Shown here in pieces: positions 9,340 to 19,227 of a stretch of 64,000 nucleotides of DNA. The notes under the pieces were generated by a model that was not told where the DNA came from, made no database searches, and worked only from the letters and a program-made list of their open reading frames with translations. The stretch's first letter is position 1, and the number at the start of each line of letters is the position of its first letter. Source of the DNA: Cymbomonas tetramitiformis (taxonomy: Eukaryota > Chlorophyta > Pyramimonadophyceae > Pyramimonadales > Pyramimonadaceae); NCBI GenBank assembly GCA_001247695.2, contig LGRX02003535.1, positions 1 to 64,000 of the forward strand. The letters are read 5' to 3'. A program made the translations under genes and the position numbers.

Positions 9340-9771
9340 TCAACACTGGCCCACCGCAAAGCACTTGTCACTTAGGAGCATTACTACTGTGTACGCGTGT
9401 GGCGAGCATATCACCTGTGGGTCTTTTGGCCACCATGCACCACGCACAATTTCCCCACTAGGTTGCATTGTCCAGGATGTTCCGTCCCACATGTGTGTCT
9501 CTTGGCTGGGCGGCGCGATTGATGGGGCAAGTGGCGTGTCTGAGCTGCTGGGCAGAGGCTCGAACGGCGTGCCCTCGACAGTGGTGTGCTGCTCGTCATC
9601 CATGTGCTTCTCGTCGTGTTTGGGCATGGCGGCATCTTGCAAGACCCCATGCTGCTGGGCATCGCTGATTCTTTTCCGTTTTAGTGGATTCCTGAAATCA
9701 CAGCAGTGTGGCTGTAAGCATCCACAAAGCTCTGCCAGAAAGGGCAGTCGGCCGTGCCATAATGCATACAT
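9340..9771 (-). CDS. Unrecognised 143-aa ORF
   Basis: The frame contains FRNPLKRKRISDAQQHG (a basic, NLS-like patch), an acidic/polar linker (KHDEKHMDDEQHTTVEG), a proline/serine-rich stretch and WDGTSWTMQPSGEIVRGAWW. A CAG-GTGATA donor-like site follows GAWWPKDPQ, so the exon may end near 9418. It is unlike any retroelement protein in the window, and no domain is recognised. Confidence 0.3.
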   Translation of the reverse strand: MYALWHGRLPFLAELCGCLQPHCCDFRNPLKRKRISDAQQHGVLQDAAMPKHDEKHMDDEQHTTVEGTPFEPLPSSSDTPLAPSIAPPSQETHMWDGTSWTMQPSGEIVRGAWWPKDPQVICSPHAYTVVMLLSDKCFAVGQC

Positions 9772-9832
9772 GATTATTGTAGTCTAGTTGGCGACATCCA
9801 GGCCTTCTAGTCAAAGGGTACAGCGTATATTG

Positions 9833-10207
9833 CAACCAATTACAGGAGTCGGGTGCGGTAAGAATGGCCGGTGGCTAGCTCATATGAATCAATTACTGGA
9901 GTCAGGCACAGTAAGAATGGCCGGCGGTTGGCAACCAATTGCAGGAGCCAAGCACAGTAATAATGGCCGGCGGCTGGCAACCAATTACAGGAGCCACACA
10001 CAGTAGAATGGCCTCGTTGGCAACCACCAGGGAGCCAAGCACAATACAAGAATGGCCGGCGGCTGACAACCAATTACAGGAGCCAAGCACATTAAGAATG
10101 GCCGGCGGCTGGCAGCCAATTACAGGAGCCAAGCACAGTAAGAATGGCCGGCGGCTGGCAACCAATTACAGGAGCCAAGCACAGTAAGAATGGCCGGCGG
10201 CTGGCTC
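9833..10207. repeat. Minisatellite, about 46-bp unit, 8 copies
   Basis: The unit is AACCAATTACAGGAGCCAAG, then CACAGTAAGAATGGCCGGCGGCTGGC. The last three copies are nearly perfect; the first two and the fourth and fifth are diverged or partly deleted. Translations on both strands are repetitive by-products. Confidence 0.9.
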
Positions 10208-10444
10208 CTGAATCTGACAGCAAGTATACATTTCGGGCATGGCGCGATTGGCGTGATATCTACAATCAGAAGTGTATGGTGCTGCTGTAAACTGGGAATA
10301 TGCCATTGCTGACAAAGGTGCACGTTGTTCATCGTGATCAGCCCTATCATCCATGCGGTGCTATGTCCTCCTCTTGTGATATGTGTCCCCCAAGGCAGTT
10401 TAATATGCCGTGCCATTTGCCATTGTCACTCTTGCGGGTGGTTT

Positions 10445-10960
10445 TAAATTGAGAAGTGAGCCTGGCATTGATCTGACGCCGCTGGACAGACCACATCCGG
10501 TCAACTTGAGAGGTGAGCCGGGCATTGATCTGACGTTGTACCGGGATGCACTCACATCCGGTCAACTTGAGAGGTGAGCCTGTCATTGATCTGACGCCGC
10601 TGGATGTGACATTCTGCCATCCGGTCAACTTGAGAGGTGAGTCTGTCATTGATCTGACGAGCTGGACATCATATCCTGTCAACTTGGAGAGTGAGTCTGC
10701 TGATCTGACGCCGCTGGACAGACCACAACTGTCAACTTGAGAGGTGAAATGCTGATCTGATTATTTGACAGACCACATCCGGTCAACTTGAGAGGTGAGC
10801 CTGTCATTGGATCTGACACAGCTGGACAGACCACTTCCGGCTGGCACCTCCCGGTCAACTTGAGAGGTGAGCCTGTCATTGATCTGACGCCGCTGGACAG
10901 ACCACATCCGGTCAAATTATTGAGAGGTGAGCCTGTCATTGATCTGACGCAGCCGGACAG
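10445..10960. repeat. Minisatellite, about 57-bp unit, about 9 copies
   Basis: The unit is CCGGTCAACTTGAGAGGTGA, then GCCTGTCATTGATCTGACGCCGCTGGACAGACCACAT. Copies vary in length by small indels. It begins about 240 bases after the preceding minisatellite but shares no sequence with it. Confidence 0.9.
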
Positions 10961-11124
10961 ATGAGAACTCCCTTGTGTCAGGAGGGGTGTGAGATCCATG
11001 TTGGAAGTCCCGCTCGTTGTCTCACTAACCGCTTTCCCCTTATTATGCATTTGGCCTACTATACTAATTACACAGTAATTTCGAGTGAAGCAAAGTAGCA
11101 AAGTGTTTACTAGTGCGGCTGTGT

Positions 11125-11165
11125 AGTACTGTGTAGTACTGTGTAGCACTGTGTAGTACTAGTGC
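11125..11165. repeat. Short tandem repeat TGTGTAGTAC
   Basis: Four to five tandem 10-bp units (CTGTGTAGTA, one with GCA) lie immediately left of the DIRS-like terminal sequence. Confidence 0.8.
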
Positions 11166-11490
11166 GGCTCAGTGAGCCTCACAGGTTACCTGTTGGTACC
11201 CGAGACGTTTCTGTTTGCAAATCAAGAGGAACAGAGCTGAAGGGCCGTGACAGTCCGATCTATGGCTATTATTTTGTACCACTGTGTAGTGTCACGGAGC
11301 TACATGTGTCATACTACTCAAGTGCAGCAGGAGTCGCCGAGTCCGCTTTCATAAATCACTTTGCACACTCTGTTGCACTGCTATTCAAACATTTATATAT
11401 ATTACATCCCAGACTGGTCTGTGCCCTGCCGGGGTACTCATCGGCGGAGTTAGTGTCATATGAAACACCATCACCACAAAAGTTCTGAAC
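11166..11490. repeat. Fragment resembling the terminal region of the DIRS-like element
   Basis: In order it carries GTGAGCCTCACAG, GGTACCCG, CTGTTTGCAA, GAGGAACAGAGCTGAA, GTGTCACGGAGCTACATGTG and GCAGCAGGAGTC, ending in CACAAAAGTTCTG. The same landmarks occur in the same order around 30660-30872 and, from GAACAGAGCTGAA on, at 25767-25920. No recombinase or RT is next to it, so it is a relic or non-autonomous relative. Confidence 0.6.
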
Positions 11491-11509
11491 ATGAAAACGC
11501 GCGTGTATG

Positions 11510-11953
11510 TCACAGCAAATGTGAATTGTAATACCAGAGGGATCGTACTGTCAGAGCAGAGGTCTGTAAAAACAATAGTCCATCAGCAGTGTTAATGATA
11601 TCCATCAGTGCTCTATCAGACCTGTTTTCCTGTGATGAAGGAGGCAGTGGTGGCGATGGCCCAGTCTGTGAGGGGAGAGCCACAGCAGGAGAAGGTATGT
11701 TGACAGAAATCTCCTGAAGGGGTTGGAACTTAAACTTGCTGACACTGACACTATCGCCATCGCTCGCATAATCCATGTTTGTCCCGAAAGTGTGGCCAGC
11801 ATTGAGAGCGTTGATGGGCGTGTCCCATGCATCGCCATAGTACTCATCGTCAGAATGCATGTCATCGCACATCGGAACATCGTGTTGTCCTGCACACCGA
11901 GCAAGCTGTGTTATATGATTAAACATCGACCCTACTGGCTTACCACAACGCAC
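11510..11953 (-). CDS. Unrecognised 147-aa ORF
   Basis: The frame has coding-like composition, with an acidic/aromatic start (CDDMHSDDEYYGDAWDTPIN), a serine/aspartate stretch (MDYASDGDSVSVSKFKFQ), a proline/serine-rich linker and a hydrophobic tail. No domain is recognised. Its 5' side abuts a SINE-like repeat (11940-12085), so any upstream exon has been separated or lost. Confidence 0.3.
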   Translation of the reverse strand: MRCGKPVGSMFNHITQLARCAGQHDVPMCDDMHSDDEYYGDAWDTPINALNAGHTFGTNMDYASDGDSVSVSKFKFQPLQEISVNIPSPAVALPSQTGPSPPLPPSSQENRSDRALMDIINTADGLLFLQTSALTVRSLWYYNSHLL

Positions 11954-12085
11954 TTACCGTGTGTACCAAACACAGAGGCATCCGATAGTAGACACAGACC
12001 GTGACTTAATATGCGACGCTTCTCCCGGCGCGAACGGGGCATACAAGGCTGCATTTGGCAATTCACGGCAGTCGATAGACATCAT
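11935..12085 (+). repeat. SINE-like repeat, family B copy
   Basis: Shares CTTACCACAACGCACTTACC, GTACCAAACACAGAGGCATC, GTAGACACAGACCG, GCGCGAACGGGGCATACAAG and GGCAATTCACG with the copies at 53470-53640 (+) and 22850-23010 (-). The function and exact ends are unknown. Confidence 0.65.
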
Positions 12086-12151
12086 AAAATAATGGTAGTG
12101 ATAAATCCACTGTGCAAGTCGGGTCGATCCTTTCAAATGCCGGGGGGGAAT

Positions 12152-12236
12152 GCCGCCCCCAACAGGACTTGAAATTGTGATCCATTGCGTGTCACTAGTA
12201 CGATTGCTCTATTACACCACTGAGCTAGATGAGCAA
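12152..12236 (-). tRNA. tRNA-Thr(AGU)-like pseudogene or SINE promoter
   Basis: On the minus strand an A box (TAGCTCAGTGG, 12218-12228) forms a perfect 4-bp D stem (GCTC/GAGC). The CTAGTGA loop carries an AGT anticodon. A B-box-like TTTCAAGTCCTG lies at 12163-12174. The anticodon stem keeps about 3 of 5 pairs, the T stem is broken and no acceptor stem forms. It is therefore not a functional tRNA gene. Confidence 0.55.
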
Positions 12237-12488
12237 CTTGATGAAGCGTACTCGATGGCATCATTGTACAGTGTTCGGGGAATCGAATGGCGCAATGATG
12301 TATGTGTCATCGACTTCATCATCGATGGTATGCCGCGCGATTGCATTGTGCAACGCATTATATCATGTTATGTAATATCATGATCTCCTGTGCGTGTATG
12401 CAATAAAAAACAACATACTCTTGATGGGAAGTGCGACCTTAGCATACATTGTCAGGATGGGTTGGTGAGCAGGTAAGCACACTTAGAA

Positions 12489-15400
12489 GTGGTTGGTCCT
12501 GCCATCATCGTACGTAACACAAAGAGGCTTACGACAGAAATGACCAACTGGGCAGAACACCTCACAAGGAAACTAAGCAGACACGTGACAGTGGAACTAA
12601 TGAACGTGGGCAACCAAAGCGCACAAGACCACTACAGTTGTGGGGTATGGGCCCTGATGGCCACCAAAGCATGGATGCACTTCCAGGAAACATGCCCAGA
12701 GGGACACTGGCCCACCCACTTCAATGAGGCGGTCAGCAAATGGGGAACCACCAACAGGGCAGCGGTTGATGCCTACAGGAAGTCGATACAACACCCAGTG
12801 AAGAAAAGGATAACTGCCGCCGAGGGACAAAAGCAAACGCCTGGGGACAGTCAGCAAGTGACAGGGGCCTGGGAACCCACCGATAGCCCAAACGCAAACC
12901 CGCAAGCCGAGGCACAAGCGCCACGAACCCAAGAGGGGGGGCACAGGGAACACACAAAGCAACAGGGACTATGGAAGTGGCTCCATAGACTGACCCCCAC
13001 GAACCAGACAAGGGACAATGAGCAAACGCTCGGTGAGCAGGGAACGATGGAAACCCACTCGGACGAGGGGGGGGAAGAGGCAAGCGATGAACCCACTACA
13101 CAATGGGAGAAATTCGAAGACACACAACAGGAGGCACCGGAAACAAACCAAGACCCCCGAAAACACCAGCCCCCCCTCACAGAACCAAAAAAGGTGGACA
13201 TAGGGGAAGACCGCCTACACATGCTCACATGGAACATAGCAGGACAAAGTGACGCCTGCCTCGACCTAGCCGAGGTCGTCAGGAAAAGGAACCAAAACCA
13301 ACTGGGACTGCAAGTGATAGTGCTCACGGAAGTGAAACATGCACACGACAGTGTGATGAGGAAGTTCAGAGACCTGCAGTACACTGCGATAGGCACCAAA
13401 ACCGAGGCGAAAGAAGCAGAAGGCACTACAGAGCAGCCAGTGAAAGGAGGAGTAGCCATACTCCTTAGCAGCCCCTACGGCCACGCTCACAACCACCATG
13501 TTGTCCCAGCGAGGCACCTGGAGGGGTACCTGCTCCATGTGGTGTTACACCTGCCCGGGGAAGTAATGTACCATGTGCTGGGCATTTACAACCCACCAGG
13601 AGCAGAGGAGGGAAGAACCAGAGACAAAATACTAAAGTACACAGCCAACCTGTTCCGGAGAACAGGGAAAAAACCGAACGAGCATGTCATTGTTGGAGGA
13701 GACCTCAATGCAAGCAACACCAGCATAGGCAAGAGGGTAACGAAAACCGACAGACAATGGAAGAAGCTTGCGGAAGAGTTGAACCTCCATAATGTAGGTC
13801 CAACGATTAATACCACGCTGAACTGGGCAGAAAACAGAAACATTGACAGATGGCTAGCACCGATGGACAAACGGGCCCAATACGAGAAGGGGAGCACCAC
13901 ACACCTCACTCAACACCACACGAGTGACCATGAGATGGTAAGCCTTGCGACCCTTCGGCTAAACAGCATAGACACCCATGAACCATACGTGGACCAAGAC
14001 CCCCACCCAGGGCAAGTAAAACTGGACACGCCCCTGAGCAAAGCCCACAGGGAAACCCTCCAAAGCGTCCTCCTCAGGACACACGACTATGCCAGGACTG
14101 CTGAGCTGAAAGGTATGACAGAGATAGCCGCCCAATGTAGGGGAGAAGGCAACAAGCAGGTGGCACATGCCACCATAGACAGAGCAGGAGAGGCAGTGCT
14201 GAGTATACTCAACAAAGCCAACAATTGCGCGCTGCAGGACGGGGAACTACCAACGGCGATAACTGGGAGGACCTCCACCCATGGGGCAACGGACCTGCTA
14301 ATGAGCAAAAAGGACAGGAAAGAAAGAGACGCCGCAATACTCAAAATGCAGATGCACAAGAAAACCAAACGGCAACTACGAAACCCACACACGCAACACA
14401 CAACTCTCCGACACCTGAAGGAAGGAAAGACAAAAGGCCCGACAAACAGGGACAATGCAGATACGAAGGAATGGGTTTCGTGGCTCACTGAAGAGGCCAA
14501 AAAGGAAAGGTCGGCTGCACACAAGGTAGTCAAACAGCACTGGAAGCGAGCCAAACAAAGGCATAATGACAAAACAGTAAAAGAATACTGGAACAACCAG
14601 AAACGATACCACAAAAGGATATATGCCAAGGCCCAAGAAACAGGCCATGCCCCCACGGCGAATATACAGGCCCTACAGGACAGAGAGGGCAACCTAGCTG
14701 TAGGCCATAAGAACAGTGCAAACGCACTAGTGGACCACATGGCCCACTCGGCACCATACAGGATGGAACACCGTAGTTTACCCGACCTAGCACCCCCACC
14801 ATGGGAAGACCCAGCTCACAAGGAGCGACTCATAAAGGCACCAAGACCGGACCCCAAGGGACTGGACCTCACGATAAGTAGACAGGGCTACAGCAAGGCA
14901 GTACACACCCTAAACAACAACAAAGCACCAGGCCCCACCAGAACCCCTAACGAAATTCTCAAGTACATGCCAGAGGACTTCCACGACGCCTTGCATGCGC
15001 TCATGCTGGAGATGTGGAACAGTAAACACGTCCCCCTCACCTGGAAGAGGGGGACATTCTGCTTTCACCACAAGAAAGGAGATGTCACCCTACAGCAAAA
15101 CTATAGGCCCATAGCCTTACTAGAGGGAGTATTCAAACTATACACCTCGCAAATAGCAAACATGCTCTCCACGTTCTGCGAAACACAGGGAATACTAGCC
15201 CAGGCGCAAGAAGGCTCCAGGGAGAAAAGGAACACACTCAGACAACTCACCAGAGTGACCAACGCAATAGAGGATGCAAATGTCTCCGGACGGGAACTAC
15301 ATGGCCTGTATGTAGACTTCGAAAATGCATATGGCTCAGTGGACCACAACAAGCTACTACACACAATGCAGTACCTTGGAATACCTGAAGAACTTACACA

Positions 15401-15743
15401 GGTAGTGCGAGATGTCCTAGGTACACAAAGCCACGACACCATGTCAATGGTACACCAGAGTAGGAGGGGAAACCTCTCACAAAATGGTTCAGGTGCAAAG
15501 ATGTCTCCTCCAAGGAGACAGCATGAGTCCCCTCCTCTTCATGATATACCAGGAACCGCTGCTAAGATGGCTGGAGGTGGGGGAGCACGGGTACCAACAC
15601 AAACACGCAGCCGAACAGGAAAGACTGGGCCCCCTCAGGACGACAGCAGGGGCGTTCGTCGACGACCTGCTCATACTATGCCCCACGATTTTCCACATGC
15701 GAGCCCAGCTACACAAGCTAGAGGCATTCTCACAATGGAGTGA
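12489..15743 (+). CDS. Dualen-like polyprotein part 1: cysteine-protease remnant, APE endonuclease, RT fingers/palm
   Basis: The first seven codons are target-site DNA; element sequence starts at 12511. Around residues 38-60, SAQDHYSCGVWALMATKAW fits the Q-D-x3-CG-x-(F/W) end of Ulp1/C48 cysteine proteases, but the catalytic His region is truncated away. Residues about 243-485 form an APE/EEP endonuclease with LTWNIAG, VLTEVKH, GGVAILLS, IYNPPG, VGGDLNAS and the terminal SDHEMVS. Residues from about 800 begin the RT: NNNKAPGPTRTPNEIL, YRPIALL and motif A YVDFENAY (about 940). Real homology leaves this frame near 15445-15480; the rest to 15743 is out of frame. RT motifs B and C continue in the next entry. 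Confidence 0.85.
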   Translation: MVGPAIIVRNTKRLTTEMTNWAEHLTRKLSRHVTVELMNVGNQSAQDHYSCGVWALMATKAWMHFQETCPEGHWPTHFNEAVSKWGTTNRAAVDAYRKSIQHPVKKRITAAEGQKQTPGDSQQVTGAWEPTDSPNANPQAEAQAPRTQEGGHREHTKQQGLWKWLHRLTPTNQTRDNEQTLGEQGTMETHSDEGGEEASDEPTTQWEKFEDTQQEAPETNQDPRKHQPPLTEPKKVDIGEDRLHMLTWNIAGQSDACLDLAEVVRKRNQNQLGLQVIVLTEVKHAHDSVMRKFRDLQYTAIGTKTEAKEAEGTTEQPVKGGVAILLSSPYGHAHNHHVVPARHLEGYLLHVVLHLPGEVMYHVLGIYNPPGAEEGRTRDKILKYTANLFRRTGKKPNEHVIVGGDLNASNTSIGKRVTKTDRQWKKLAEELNLHNVGPTINTTLNWAENRNIDRWLAPMDKRAQYEKGSTTHLTQHHTSDHEMVSLATLRLNSIDTHEPYVDQDPHPGQVKLDTPLSKAHRETLQSVLLRTHDYARTAELKGMTEIAAQCRGEGNKQVAHATIDRAGEAVLSILNKANNCALQDGELPTAITGRTSTHGATDLLMSKKDRKERDAAILKMQMHKKTKRQLRNPHTQHTTLRHLKEGKTKGPTNRDNADTKEWVSWLTEEAKKERSAAHKVVKQHWKRAKQRHNDKTVKEYWNNQKRYHKRIYAKAQETGHAPTANIQALQDREGNLAVGHKNSANALVDHMAHSAPYRMEHRSLPDLAPPPWEDPAHKERLIKAPRPDPKGLDLTISRQGYSKAVHTLNNNKAPGPTRTPNEILKYMPEDFHDALHALMLEMWNSKHVPLTWKRGTFCFHHKKGDVTLQQNYRPIALLEGVFKLYTSQIANMLSTFCETQGILAQAQEGSREKRNTLRQLTRVTNAIEDANVSGRELHGLYVDFENAYGSVDHNKLLHTMQYLGIPEELTQVVRDVLGTQSHDTMSMVHQSRRGNLSQNGSGAKMSPPRRQHESPPLHDIPGTAAKMAGGGGARVPTQTRSRTGKTGPPQDDSRGVRRRPAHTMPHDFPHASPATQARGILTME
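12499..12510. repeat. Target site duplication, left copy (Dualen-like LINE)
   Basis: CTGCCATCATCG here is identical to 21397-21408. It marks the insertion boundaries of the intervening LINE. Confidence 0.85.
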
Positions 15744-18700
15744 ACTCAAAATTAACCTTACCAAGTCAGCCATAACCGGTATAAAAAATGGGGTTTCCAT
15801 ACCTGAACAACTCCATAAGGACCTCAAAACGGTTGGGGTGGATGGTAAGCTGAGCCACTTCAAAATACTCAAACCGGACGACACATACAAATACCTAGGG
15901 GTACTACTGGCATTCACAGGCAGATGGGACAAGGAGAAAGAAGCTGCTAGGGAGGAGATGAACCATAGGATACAAGCACTACTGCGCTCGCCACTGACGC
16001 CAGACCAAAAAGAGTACTCCCTCCACTCTGCAATACTGGGGAAGTTCCGGTATGGACTGCACTTGGGCCTCTACACCGCGGGTGAAATAGATGACTTCAA
16101 CAAAGTAATAGGTGGGGCCACAAAGAACATACAAGGCCTACCCCGTAACGGAACACCGAACATTTTCACCACACAGGAAAAGGAAAGGTTCGGCTTGGGC
16201 ATGGTGCCGCTCCAGGCAGTCTACGCCCAGGCAATTTGGAGCGGACTGCTGGAGGCCATGCACAGTGAGGAGGACAGAGGAGCAGTACGGGGCCCGGTGT
16301 GGAGGCAAATAAACCTGAAGTCAAGACTCAGAATGTCCCACGTCAGCAGGTCCACCAGAGGACTGATAGAATACCACTGCACCACACGCATGAATTGCAC
16401 AGACCTTGACAAACTCTGGGGGGGGCACCAGACAAAACACAACACACTAAGGAAACTCAATGCCCTACTTAGATACAACATTACGCCCCAAGGGACAGAG
16501 GGGATGCTCAAACAACTCCGAACCCCAGTACCAAAGATAATGGAGCAGCTAAAAGGGGCGACCAGAAGGAAGTCTGACAAAGAGATGGAAGGAACCACGA
16601 GAAAAACGAAAGCAGGCAAAATGATGGATGGGGACCTACCGGCGCCTCCGGACTGGCAAGCGATGTGCACAGACCAAACCGCCAAGCTCACAGTACCCAA
16701 GGACACGCCGACTGCGATAAATTTCACGACGTGTCTCAAACTATTCACGCACTTCCCGGACCTAGCGTTCCTTACCACCCGAGATGGCCAACACGCGATT
16801 AGTCAGGTGAACGTCAGGGAACAATGCACAGATGCAACCCTCAGCGCAGACCGCAGTGCCATAGCGAAAGGCCTGGCACACCTATACCCATACCTTTGCG
16901 AAGCCCAGCCGAGAAACATAGCGAAGCCAGGGGACTTCTATGACAGCCTCACAAACCGACGACTGAAGCAACAATACAGGAGCATGCCCAGTGAGGGGCC
17001 GTTGGACCCCCACACAATGCGAACCAACCTCCCGCGCCTCAACCCGGAACGGCTACGGGCTAAAATGACGGAATGGGAGGCGAAACTGGTCCCCAGAGAA
17101 GAAATTCATAGGCAACTCTCCCTGCACCCGCTTACAAGAATTAACGAGACGGAAACCACCGGTCAAACGTGGGGGGAGGAGCAGGAGGTCTCACAAGACC
17201 TCCACGCACACCCACAAACTAAGTGGATAGATGAGGTAGACCCCATGGCCGAAAAAATGGAGGCAGACAGCTTTGAGAAGGGCCAAACGATAGACAAGCC
17301 GAAAGAAATTGTGGCAATGAGGACCCTACTCATTGACCCAACAGACCCCCACTCCCAGGTGACACAGTACAGAACCCAGTGGAGGCACCCAGCAGGGGAA
17401 GACTCCTACTCGTGGAGTACAAGAGAAACCATAACTGACTTCTTAAAACTAGCTAAGCGAAGGGGCCAAAGTGCGACCACCTTCCCAACCCTGACAAGAA
17501 GGCTGCGAGCCAGGGGCTCCCAAGTGACCCACCCCAGAGGTCTCAGGGAGATACTGGCCGGAAGGCCTCACCTGGGACAGGCCTGGCCCACACTACATGC
17601 GGGAAACCTCACCCTGGACCCGACGGAAACCAACCCGGAGCAGGACATTGCGGACAACAGAGAACACCACTGCCAACTGCGGATGGAAGGGGACCTCGCC
17701 CACAGCTACCACAGAAACGGGAAGTACATAGGCACCCTTACAAAAGAGAAGCTTCTCAGGCTACATGAAAGGTACACCCAAGCAGTGGGTACCACACACC
17801 ACCAAACCCCGCACCAACGCACGCTACGCACTGAAATGTGGGAGGACCATAAAATACAAGTCTCCACATTTGAGGAAGAAGTAGGGCACCTACTTATTAG
17901 GTACTCAAGCAAAGAAGAAAAGGAGGAAAGGAAAAAGAACTTACAAAACCACTGGACATTCCCCGCCCAGATGCAAAGGGCACTACAACAGGCATTCGGA
18001 CTTACCACTGAACTATTTGCCTCACCCCTCAATGTCCACCACAACACCACGAATTACTACGCCAAGTATGACAGAGACAAGGTGTTCGGGGCCAGAGGCT
18101 CAGCCTGGACTGCAAACTGGATGAAACTGGGAGCCTACCAGTTCAACCCAGAATACACGCCACAGGACCTCAAAAAGGCACTGGACTTTGCCATTGCAGC
18201 CACCACCACACAGGACCCGGTGTTCGGGGTCGGAATATACCCGACGTATGAGAAAACCCCCTATAGGAAACTATACAATGCACATACAGGGCACCTAGTG
18301 CACGAACTGTTTGAAATACCACAAGGCAAATTCACATTCCTGCCCCCTGACCACTGGATGGGTGCCACCCACCAGCAAGCGAAACAGTGCAACTGGAACC
18401 TCAGGGTACTGATAGTTGCCAACAAAGCGGGGTGGCAGGCCCACTGCGGGGACCCAGATATTGCCGCGGATTGCATAAGAAAGGCACTCACAACTTGCCC
18501 GCAGAGCAAGGTCCGCACGACCACAACCGTCAAACAGCCGGCAAGGGAGGCGAACCAGCACGACACGAACGAACCAAACCAAGAAGGGTACACCCTCGGT
18601 ACCGACTGTATTGTGGACACAAGACCATGGCAGAGATATGAACTCCCGGAGATTAAGGCAAAGGACATGACGGATGCAATAGGAAGAATGTGCAACACAG

Positions 18701-19227
18701 GGCCACACATAAGGAACGACCTCTGCCCCCAATGCTACAACGTACAGACAGAAGTTGAAACCTGGTGGGAGGACAGCCACCTCCATGTGGAAGACGGACC
18801 AGCCAAATGGGAACTCCTCCCCGGAAGCAGGGGAGGAAAATGGGACATACACCCCCCCACAGTGCAACAGGTGATAGAAGCGAACACCTTACACACCAGA
18901 CTTAGAAGACAGACTGACGCCCAAACGCTATGGGACAAAGTGGCGAGGTCAAAAATTGTCAGATACCCCGCCGACTTCTGGCCCGAGCACGAGCCGGGGG
19001 TCCAAGGGAGGAGATGGGAACTAACGAGAGACCGAACAGAGGACCCCAGGAACCTACCCCCGAGTGACACACCAGCCCAACTGACATACCCCTCCCCTCA
19101 AAGGGCACCTCGTACCTATACACAGACGGCAGCAAGAGAGAAATTGAGACAGAGGAAGGAGGCAAAGAATGGGCCTCAGGAGCTGCGGTATGGGACCCCA
19201 GGTCCGGAGAAGGGGAGGCCCACATGA
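15406..19227 (+). CDS. Dualen-like polyprotein part 2: RT motifs B-C, thumb, long linker with methyltransferase-like module
   Basis: This frame opens after a stop at 15403-15405; the first Met is at 15484. RT motif B LLQGDSMSPLLF and motif C AFVDDLLIL follow at once, then thumb motifs (LNLTKS-like INLTKSAITG, YKYLGVLL). A linker of more than 900 residues follows. It contains HWTFPAQMQRAL..., ELFASPLNV (18010-18036), YAKYDRDKVFGARGSAW and NPEYT (18145-18159), then GVGIYPTY. That spacing matches the PCIF1-type m6A methyltransferase core (FASPLN...FGS...NPPF), with the catalytic NPP(F/Y/W) changed to NPEY. A C...CPQC pair near 18690-18735 could bind zinc. Homology leaves this frame near 19090, where RNase H starts in the next one. 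Confidence 0.8.

Noticed and set aside
9840..10187. Repetitive ORFs on both strands that look like a repeat protein
   Set aside because: The 46-bp unit is not a multiple of three and the frames exist equally on both strands, so this is a minisatellite, not a protein.
9833..10960. Possible CRISPR array because of regular repeats
   Set aside because: Units are contiguous without unique spacers, and the context is eukaryotic.
12733..14740. Long minus-strand ORFs (up to 217 codons) opposite the LINE
   Set aside because: Shadow frames rich in Ser/Phe/Leu/Cys, caused by the A/C-rich coding strand.
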